From Melioribacteraceae bacterium (GTDB lineage Bacteria; Bacteroidota; Ignavibacteria; Ignavibacteriales; Melioribacteraceae), in assembly GCA_021647785.1 (NCBI GenBank), contig JAKIUC010000028.1, forward strand, positions 1-59,012: a DNA stretch of 59,012 bases. The letters are read 5' to 3'. The notes beneath the pieces are model-generated. The model was not told where the DNA came from. It saw only the letters and a list, made by a program, of their open reading frames with translations, and ran no database searches. The stretch's first letter is position 1; each line of letters opens with the position of its first letter. The translations under genes and the position numbers were made by a program. This document shows positions 53,129-59,012 of the stretch, one piece after another.

Positions 53129-55642
53129 CTATTTGATTAATAACATCTTCTTCACATTAGTAAATGTTCCAGCTTGAATTCTGTAAAAATATAACCCGCT
53201 TGCTAATCCATTTCCATTAAATTCTATTTTATAATTGCCTGCTTTCTGATTTTTATTAACTAATGTTTTTATCTCCTGCCCGAGAATATTATATACCTTT
53301 AATTGAACATGACTGTTTTCCTTAATTTTATAAAATATTATTGTGCTTGGGTTAAACGGATTAGGATAATTTTGATATAATTCAAAAGTGTTTGGGAGTT
53401 TGTCACTTTCACCATTAACATCTGTAACTAAATCAGTTACCCAAACCCCACCACCATCCGTTCCTAAAAAGAGTAAATTTGGATTATTAGGATGAAGTTC
53501 TATAAATTTTATAAATGTATGCCCTAAATTTGCAGTTATATTTTCCCAGTCAGCTCCACCATTTTTACTCCTAAATATTCCAGGGTCAACTTCATCATTA
53601 AAAATATACCAGTTCTGATTTGCCGCATAAATCAAATTGTTATCTGTCGGATCAATTGCAATATCAACTATTCTACTTTTATCTAATATTTTATCCCAAC
53701 TATTTCCTCCATCTATGGATTTATACATTCCCCCAAATTCACTATACTCCCAGCTATTTGTAGCAGCTACATAGAGATTGTTGCTATTATCTACTTTTAT
53801 TGATAGGATATCCATTGCCGAGAAGGAGTTAAGCTTTGACCAGCTAGAGCCAGCGTTTTCAGATTTATAAATAGAGCCTCCATTCATAAATGAGTTTGTA
53901 CCTAAATAGAGAATCTCGTTGTTATTTGGATTGATAGTAATCTCCCAAATATTTCCTGAATCATTTGCTATTCCATTATTTATTTGAGTCCAAGAGAGAC
54001 CACTGTTTGTTGATTTGTAGATACCATGATGATAGATAGCACAATAAAGCGTTCTATTACCTGGCGAGCCTAAAGTTTCATCCATGATAAGTTTTGGTCT
54101 TCCATCGGGTAAACCAGCAGAGCGTTTAATCCAAGTGTCGCCATCATCAGAGCTAAACCAAATTTGTCCTGTATCAAAATTATTCTGATATCCATTTGAT
54201 AAACCACTATGCCTACTTATAAAAAGGTCACCATTTTCTGGGTCAATAATAATTTCCTTGGCAGCATCATATCCTTCATAAGGATCCATAATTTCATCTA
54301 AAGGTCTAAAACTTTCACCTCCATCCTCAGATTTAAAAGGTCCAAAATCATCATAACCTATATAGATATTGTCTGGATTTTGTGGATCAAAACCAATTCC
54401 TTCAACAGCCAGTAATTCTAGACCAGTAGAATGCCATGCATCTCCTTTCTTTTCTGTGTAAACCTGTTTCCAAGTTGAACCTGCATTGGCAGATTTTATT
54501 ACCCAAACCAATCCCCAATAAATAACATTAGGATTGCTTGGAGCAAGTTCGAGAACAAAAGCATGTTTCTCATCAAAAAAGGGAGCTTTCATCCAGCCAT
54601 CATCAATGTTGCTAGATACAAAATCCCAAGTTGTTCCACCATTTGTTGTCTTATAAATTCCCATTCCTTCGTATGCGCCTGCTCCTATGTTAGGCATACT
54701 ACGCGTGGTTCCTATATAAATAATATCGGTATTTTGCGGGTTAACAGTAAATTTCCAGTAGTAATAAAAAAGATCTTCATCTGTTTGGTAAGTCGGTAAA
54801 TTTCCATTAATCGAGAACCAACTTTCAGCATTATCAGTACTTTTATATATTCCACCATTAAACGATTGTGCATTACCAATTGTACCATTTGTATTTATTG
54901 TTAAAAAAAGCTGAAGGTTATCCCCAACATAAACACCATGCAATCTGTTTAAGTCACTATGAGGTAATCCATTATTTTTAGAACTCCAGGTTTTCCCATT
55001 GTCTGTACTTTTGTAAAAACCCTTATTTGTCGAAGTATAAATAATTCTATTACCTTCTTGACTCTTCGGATCAATAAAAATTCCTTGAATAACTGCATCA
55101 CCCGAGGCAACTAGAACTTCTTCCCAATTACTCCCTTTGTCGATACTTTTATAAATAGTTCCGGTTCCTTCTTCATCTGAGTGAGCTTCACCAATTCCAA
55201 CAAATAAATTAGAAGGGTTGGCAGGATCAATTGCAATATAGGAGATGGGCATATAATCTTCCTCAGAATTTATGAGACTTGGGAAAATCCTTTTCCAACT
55301 ATCTCCTCCATTTGATGTAAGAAACAATCCAACTGAAGTACAAAGATAAACGGAATTGTATGTTGCATCTGATAGATCAAATACAATTTCGGATACAAAA
55401 TATACACCGGAAGAATTTTCAACGGATAAATTTGAGTTAATGTTTTTCCAAGAACTTCCTCCATCAGTGGTTTTAAAAACCCCTTCAATATCACCCGCAA
55501 TGTAAACTATATCTGAATTTGTTGGATGAATTGCTATTGCTTCAAAATCACTACCTGCACCTGGCCCAATGTTTTGCCAGTTTGTTTGAGAATATAAGTA
55601 GTGGCTTAGGGAGAGAAAAAGTAAAAAAATTAAATGTTTCAT
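53129..55642 (-). CDS. Secreted BNR/sortilin-like propeller protein with T9SS sorting domain
   Basis: An 837-residue protein with a signal peptide (about 1-18). Residues 20-740 are many repeats of the form KTTDGGSSW or KSTDNGKTW, the Asp-box of BNR/VPS10 beta-propellers. The last 80 residues, starting ELYQNYPNPFNPSTI and ending KKMLLIK, are the Por secretion system type A sorting domain, so the protein is exported and attached to or released from the surface. Binding partner or catalytic role is unknown; no enzymatic residues were recognised. Confidence 0.9.
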   Translation of the reverse strand: MKHLIFLLFLSLSHYLYSQTNWQNIGPGAGSDFEAIAIHPTNSDIVYIAGDIEGVFKTTDGGSSWKNINSNLSVENSSGVYFVSEIVFDLSDATYNSVYLCTSVGLFLTSNGGDSWKRIFPSLINSEEDYMPISYIAIDPANPSNLFVGIGEAHSDEEGTGTIYKSIDKGSNWEEVLVASGDAVIQGIFIDPKSQEGNRIIYTSTNKGFYKSTDNGKTWSSKNNGLPHSDLNRLHGVYVGDNLQLFLTINTNGTIGNAQSFNGGIYKSTDNAESWFSINGNLPTYQTDEDLFYYYWKFTVNPQNTDIIYIGTTRSMPNIGAGAYEGMGIYKTTNGGTTWDFVSSNIDDGWMKAPFFDEKHAFVLELAPSNPNVIYWGLVWVIKSANAGSTWKQVYTEKKGDAWHSTGLELLAVEGIGFDPQNPDNIYIGYDDFGPFKSEDGGESFRPLDEIMDPYEGYDAAKEIIIDPENGDLFISRHSGLSNGYQNNFDTGQIWFSSDDGDTWIKRSAGLPDGRPKLIMDETLGSPGNRTLYCAIYHHGIYKSTNSGLSWTQINNGIANDSGNIWEITINPNNNEILYLGTNSFMNGGSIYKSENAGSSWSKLNSFSAMDILSIKVDNSNNLYVAATNSWEYSEFGGMYKSIDGGNSWDKILDKSRIVDIAIDPTDNNLIYAANQNWYIFNDEVDPGIFRSKNGGADWENITANLGHTFIKFIELHPNNPNLLFLGTDGGGVWVTDLVTDVNGESDKLPNTFELYQNYPNPFNPSTIIFYKIKENSHVQLKVYNILGQEIKTLVNKNQKAGNYKIEFNGNGLASGLYFYRIQAGTFTNVKKMLLIK

Positions 55643-55880
55643 CTTTACTCCAGAATTTATCGATTAAAATATTAAATATTTCAATAAGGGAAGTATGTTT
55701 TTTATCAAATCGTTCGCTATTGTGAATTCTTTTCGACGTACTATTTCATTTTTTTTATATTATAATATTTGAGGAATTTTCATAGCAACTTTTTACGCAT
55801 CACATATGCCTAGTTGTGTTTGTTGCTATACCTTAATTCCAAATAATTATACTGCCCACCAAAAGATGTTATTGCTCAAA

Positions 55881-55898
55881 TAGTATCATATGATACTA
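55881..55898 (-). terminator. 18-bp perfect palindrome at the end of the GEVED gene
   Basis: TAGTATCATATGATACTA begins with the stop codon of the gene (minus strand) and is followed by TTTGAG. The AT-rich stem may end transcription weakly, or the site could bind a protein. A second inverted repeat, ATAGCAAC (55782-55789) with GTTGCTAT (55822-55829), lies further into the gap. Confidence 0.5.
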
Positions 55899-58754
55899 CT
55901 TAAGTAATAACATTTTCATAGTTTTATTATAGCCTCCAGAGGTTAATTTATAAAAATATATTCCTGAACTTAATCCACTTGCATCAAATCGTACTTCATA
56001 ATTTCCAGCGCGTTGTTCCTTATTTACTAAAGTTGCTATTTCACGACCAAGAACATCAAAAACTTTTAGTGATGTTTGCTGTGCATACCTGTTTTGTTGG
56101 GAATAGTATTCCTTGCCACGGGGAATGGAATATTTTATTGTAGCTGTCGGGTTAAACGGATTAGGATAATTTTGAAATAATTCAAACTTCGTCGGAAGTC
56201 CGATTTCAATTTCTACTATTTCTGAATATGTGAATGTACCGTCTGTGTCTATTTGTTTTAATCTGTAGTTAAATCTACCTCCTCCCATCGGTTTGTCTGT
56301 AAAAGAATATTCTTTCGGGGAGTTACTGTTTCCGTGCCCTTCCGCAAAAGCAATTACGTCCCAATTGAGATTATCGTCTGCCGTCTCACGTTTTTCGTTT
56401 TTCGTTTGACGTTGTATTTCAAACCCATAATTATCAACTTCCGTTACTGTTTGCCAATTTAACTGTACTTTTTCATCGTCTAATAAGGTTGCGTTAAAAG
56501 TTTCAAGTTCAACCGGTAATGGATTTTCCGAACTATTAGCGCCAATTGCAAAGTCGGACATTGTTGTGAGTCCGGTTACTTTCAATTTATTGGTTTCAAC
56601 AACAGTTGTATTATGCGGCGCCCATGGACTCAATTCATTTTCTCTCTTTATGATAACCAATTTATTGATATCACTAATTCCATCTATTCCCGCTGTAGGA
56701 AGAGTTAGATCGTAAGAGCCATCAAACTCTGTTTCGCCTGGAAGAATAGTCCAAAATTTATCGCTTATGATGTCAACAGTAATATCAGAATTATCGTTGC
56801 TTGTTGCCGAGCTACCTTTTATTTCAGGATTTGCATCCGAGGATGGCTGGGAATCATATCGTTTAAAATCCATTTCCCCGGCAGTTGTAACATTACTAAA
56901 ATAAACAACAGCAGCTGTAGTGGAAGTAATTGTTTGCGCCCCCGTTCCACCTGGAGTTGGCTGATCCCATGCGGCTGGAGTTCCATCAGAATAATAATAA
57001 ATACCCAAATTATCTATATACCATCCAGAAGCAACAAAGGAAGCATCGGGCACAAATTCAAAAGTAATTGTTACGTTATTATCACCAGCATAAAGACTAA
57101 TATCTTTTACTATCTTATGCCAATTTTTTTCATAATCACCACCAGTCCTACCGTCATAACTATAAATTGTTTTAGCAGTAGAATGTTCGGTTGATGATAT
57201 TCTCACATAAGCATAATCACCTCCAACATTATCAATCCATTCAATCCACTTTAAACGAAGTGGACTGCTTGCAGAAATTGAGGAAAGATCCACAGCAAAT
57301 GTAAGACTACTCGTTGTACTATTTTCGTATTTCCCGTCAATATCAACTCCCCAACATTTTGGAGGCGAAAAAGCTTGTGAGGGTCCTAGAGTCGGTGTTT
57401 CCCAGTCCCATTCACCGCTTGATACTGTGGGAGAACCGTTATCAGAGTTAAAGTCGTTTTGATAAATATAACCTTGCGAAACTGTTGAAAAGTTCCAGAT
57501 TTCTGTTCCTGTTGCATTTCCGTTTGCATTAAAAGGAACAATTTTCCAATAATATGTTTCATTTGGTAGTAGAATTCCCGGGTCAAATGTTGTTACATTC
57601 CCAAGTACTGCTCCATTAACAATATTGCTCGCAGCTTCATCAGTTCCAAAATACAATTTGTATCCCGTTGGCACTTCCGCTGCAGCATTCCAATGTAGAT
57701 CGGTATTTGTGAGAACTTCTGTCTGTTCATCAATAGGTGCAAAGGGTGTTGCTGCTCCCGGCGGTTCATCGAACACAATTGAAATAGCTCCACTTTCAAC
57801 AGAACCTGAACCAAAATATGAGCCATTAAGAGAGGTAGTTATCTCCGCATAATCTAACTTAAAATCAAAATCATCTCCGCTATTGGCGTAAACTTTATCT
57901 GCCATCCATATTTTAAGTTGATAAGTTTCCGTAGCATTATCGGCAATTGAGATAAAGTTATCATCGAAAAAAATAATTCTATCCTCTTCAACAGTGCCGG
58001 ATAATTCTGTTGATAAATCGGGACCCGCTAATTGTGCTCCTCCAATTGCAAGAGACCAATCAGACACATCATTATTCGTACCTTTTGTTATTACAATTTG
58101 ATCTATTATTGTTGCCAGTCCGTCACCACTTCCCTGATCGGAAAGAGCAAAATCAAGTACTTGTTTCCGTTCCCCTTCCGTGTTATCGCTGCAGGAAATT
58201 GAAACCGGCTCAACACCCAAACCAGTAGCCACGGTAGATGTACCGTCATTAAAATTTGTGGTATGTTCATTTACATGAATTGTATAATCTTCTATTTCAC
58301 CATAATTTGTCGCCCCGCAAACCGGAGGGTAATTATAGTATTGCATCCTAACCCTCATTCTCAAATCACCAAGTTCGGCATCATCCGGTACGGTTATAGT
58401 GCCGCTATAAGGACCCATCCCCGTTTTTACTGAGAGGCTTATACTTTCATTTGCATCGTCAAAATCTCCATCATCATTCCAATCTATCCAAACAGCTCCT
58501 TTATCGTCTGAATAAGCGGCGCCGAGTGTAATCTCAATTGAAAAACTTTCTCCACGTTCGTGTGTTGTAGAAATTGATGTGTGATCGGAATACCCGTCAT
58601 AAGGACTACCGTTGTCCGAACCTGTAGTATTATCAATTGAACCGGCAACAACACGACTAATATATTCATCTTCTTCCCGAACTGAAGCAGAACAATATGT
58701 CTGTGCATAATTGTATTGAACGAATAAGAATAAAAAAAGTATTACGTATTTCAT
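55896..58754 (-). CDS. Large secreted GEVED-domain protein with T9SS sorting domain
   Basis: A 952-residue protein with a signal peptide (about 1-18). Residues 30-160 form a GEVED domain (WIDWNDDGDFDD near 90-100 and GEIEDYTIHV at 152-161), usual in extracellular proteins of this group. A fibronectin-III-like domain lies near 330-425, then an anchor/MAM-like beta domain (about 430-590) and the C-terminal type A sorting domain (FELFQNYPNPFNPTATI ... KMLLLK). Two stretches near the C-terminus, around NEKRETADD and GKEYYSQQNRYAQQ, interrupt blocks that are usually compact. A role in adhesion or polymer binding is inferred. Confidence 0.9.
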   Translation of the reverse strand: MKYVILFLFLFVQYNYAQTYCSASVREEDEYISRVVAGSIDNTTGSDNGSPYDGYSDHTSISTTHERGESFSIEITLGAAYSDDKGAVWIDWNDDGDFDDANESISLSVKTGMGPYSGTITVPDDAELGDLRMRVRMQYYNYPPVCGATNYGEIEDYTIHVNEHTTNFNDGTSTVATGLGVEPVSISCSDNTEGERKQVLDFALSDQGSGDGLATIIDQIVITKGTNNDVSDWSLAIGGAQLAGPDLSTELSGTVEEDRIIFFDDNFISIADNATETYQLKIWMADKVYANSGDDFDFKLDYAEITTSLNGSYFGSGSVESGAISIVFDEPPGAATPFAPIDEQTEVLTNTDLHWNAAAEVPTGYKLYFGTDEAASNIVNGAVLGNVTTFDPGILLPNETYYWKIVPFNANGNATGTEIWNFSTVSQGYIYQNDFNSDNGSPTVSSGEWDWETPTLGPSQAFSPPKCWGVDIDGKYENSTTSSLTFAVDLSSISASSPLRLKWIEWIDNVGGDYAYVRISSTEHSTAKTIYSYDGRTGGDYEKNWHKIVKDISLYAGDNNVTITFEFVPDASFVASGWYIDNLGIYYYSDGTPAAWDQPTPGGTGAQTITSTTAAVVYFSNVTTAGEMDFKRYDSQPSSDANPEIKGSSATSNDNSDITVDIISDKFWTILPGETEFDGSYDLTLPTAGIDGISDINKLVIIKRENELSPWAPHNTTVVETNKLKVTGLTTMSDFAIGANSSENPLPVELETFNATLLDDEKVQLNWQTVTEVDNYGFEIQRQTKNEKRETADDNLNWDVIAFAEGHGNSNSPKEYSFTDKPMGGGRFNYRLKQIDTDGTFTYSEIVEIEIGLPTKFELFQNYPNPFNPTATIKYSIPRGKEYYSQQNRYAQQTSLKVFDVLGREIATLVNKEQRAGNYEVRFDASGLSSGIYFYKLTSGGYNKTMKMLLLK

Positions 58755-58845
58755 ATTTATCCCATTACTTTATTAATAATAATTTTTTACTTAATACTAA
58801 GGTTGCTGATCCAGTCGAAGTACCACTTACTATAGTGCATTTCAT

Positions 58846-58874
58846 TTGACTTAATACAATCATTGTATTTTAAT
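58846..58874 (+). promoter_or_regulatory. Promoter-like pair with palindrome in the spacer
   Basis: TTGACT (58846-58851) and TTTAAT (58869-58874) are 17 bp apart. The spacer contains the palindrome AATACAATcATTGTATT (58853-58869), a possible repressor site. It lies 57 bp before the truncated reading frame at 58931. Confidence 0.4.
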
Positions 58875-58930
58875 GTTTTTTATTATATTCTTACGAATGC
58901 TAAATAAACTTTTCTTACATTGAGGTTCAT

Positions 58931-59012
58931 ATGTCTTTTCAAGGAGTTGAATTTACCCCAGATATGCGTCAAATGATTGTAAATGTAAAGCATTTTTTTA
59001 ACGACTTAAAAA
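58931..59012 (+). CDS. Start of a gene cut by the window end
   Basis: ATG 58931 opens a frame of 27 codons (MSFQGVEFTPDMRQMIVN...) that continues past the last base. TGAGG lies about 6 bases upstream as a possible ribosome-binding site, and a promoter-like pair with an internal palindrome precedes it. The family cannot be named from so few residues. Confidence 0.5.
   Translation, partial: MSFQGVEFTPDMRQMIVNVKHFFNDLK

Overview
The window looks like chromosomal DNA of an AT-rich member of the Bacteroidota/Chlorobi/Ignavibacteriota superphylum, most likely an Ignavibacteria-type bacterium. The main evidence is two secreted proteins whose C-termini carry the YQNYPNPFNP-type Por/T9SS sorting domain. 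Lipoprotein signals, an LpxR-like outer-membrane protein and an RND tripartite pump show a Gram-negative envelope. No tRNA, rRNA, CRISPR array or intact insertion sequence was recognised. The taxonomic statement is inference from protein style, not from a database search.

Region 1 (1-7.2 kb) is a heavy-metal efflux operon: a His-rich secreted peptide, a TolC/CzcC-type outer-membrane factor, a His-rich lipoprotein adaptor and a CzcA/CusA-type pump. Three tandem hairpin repeats lie between adaptor and pump, and a clear terminator follows the pump. Region 2 (7.3-9.6 kb) holds a small PC4-like protein and an S1/P1-nuclease/phospholipase-C-like secreted protein with a probable C-terminal beta-barrel. 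Region 3 (9.7-19.3 kb) is metabolic: threonine synthase plus a MocA-like nucleotidyltransferase on the plus strand, converging on a minus-strand run of lysA, ygfK, a selenium-dependent-xanthine-dehydrogenase-like molybdenum hydroxylase and a hotdog thioesterase. The ygfK/hydroxylase/MocA-like combination matches the known selenium-dependent molybdenum hydroxylase loci, but the separate FAD subunit is absent here.

Region 4 (19.4-28.5 kb) has a TPR sensor histidine kinase without a neighbouring response regulator, a saccharopine-dehydrogenase-like reductase, a 1298-residue TPR protein with three CbbX/SpoVK-like AAA+ modules (the third degenerate), and a nitronate monooxygenase-like flavoprotein. 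Region 5 (28.5-30.4 kb) is dnaA and a 475-bp AT-rich upstream region with several DnaA-box-like 9-mers, a good candidate for oriC. Region 6 (30.4-46.2 kb) is mostly housekeeping: asparaginase, an ATP-cone/uridine-kinase-like protein, GNAT, ArsC, low-molecular-weight phosphatase, a D-cysteine desulfhydrase-like enzyme, M16 protease, an ICMT-like methyltransferase, cell-wall amidase, cytochrome c, Trm112-like protein, and a tightly overlapped trio of FAD-linked oxidase, TPR protein and ClpX. Region 7 (46.2-59 kb) contains envelope and secreted proteins (lipoprotein, LpxR-like protein, S9 peptidase, BNR-propeller T9SS protein, GEVED T9SS protein) with metZ, an FAH-family hydrolase and a Cys-cluster protein, ending in a truncated plus-strand reading frame.

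Between genes there is a good deal of hairpin-rich repetitive DNA. This includes a three-copy dispersed element marked by ATACCGACAATGAAATG, a 27-bp-armed inverted repeat, and several perfect palindromes near promoters or gene ends. The strongest candidates for something new are the dispersed two-hairpin element, the Trp1/His6 zinc-hydrolase/barrel fusion, the triple-AAA protein, and the rewired molybdenum hydroxylase locus.
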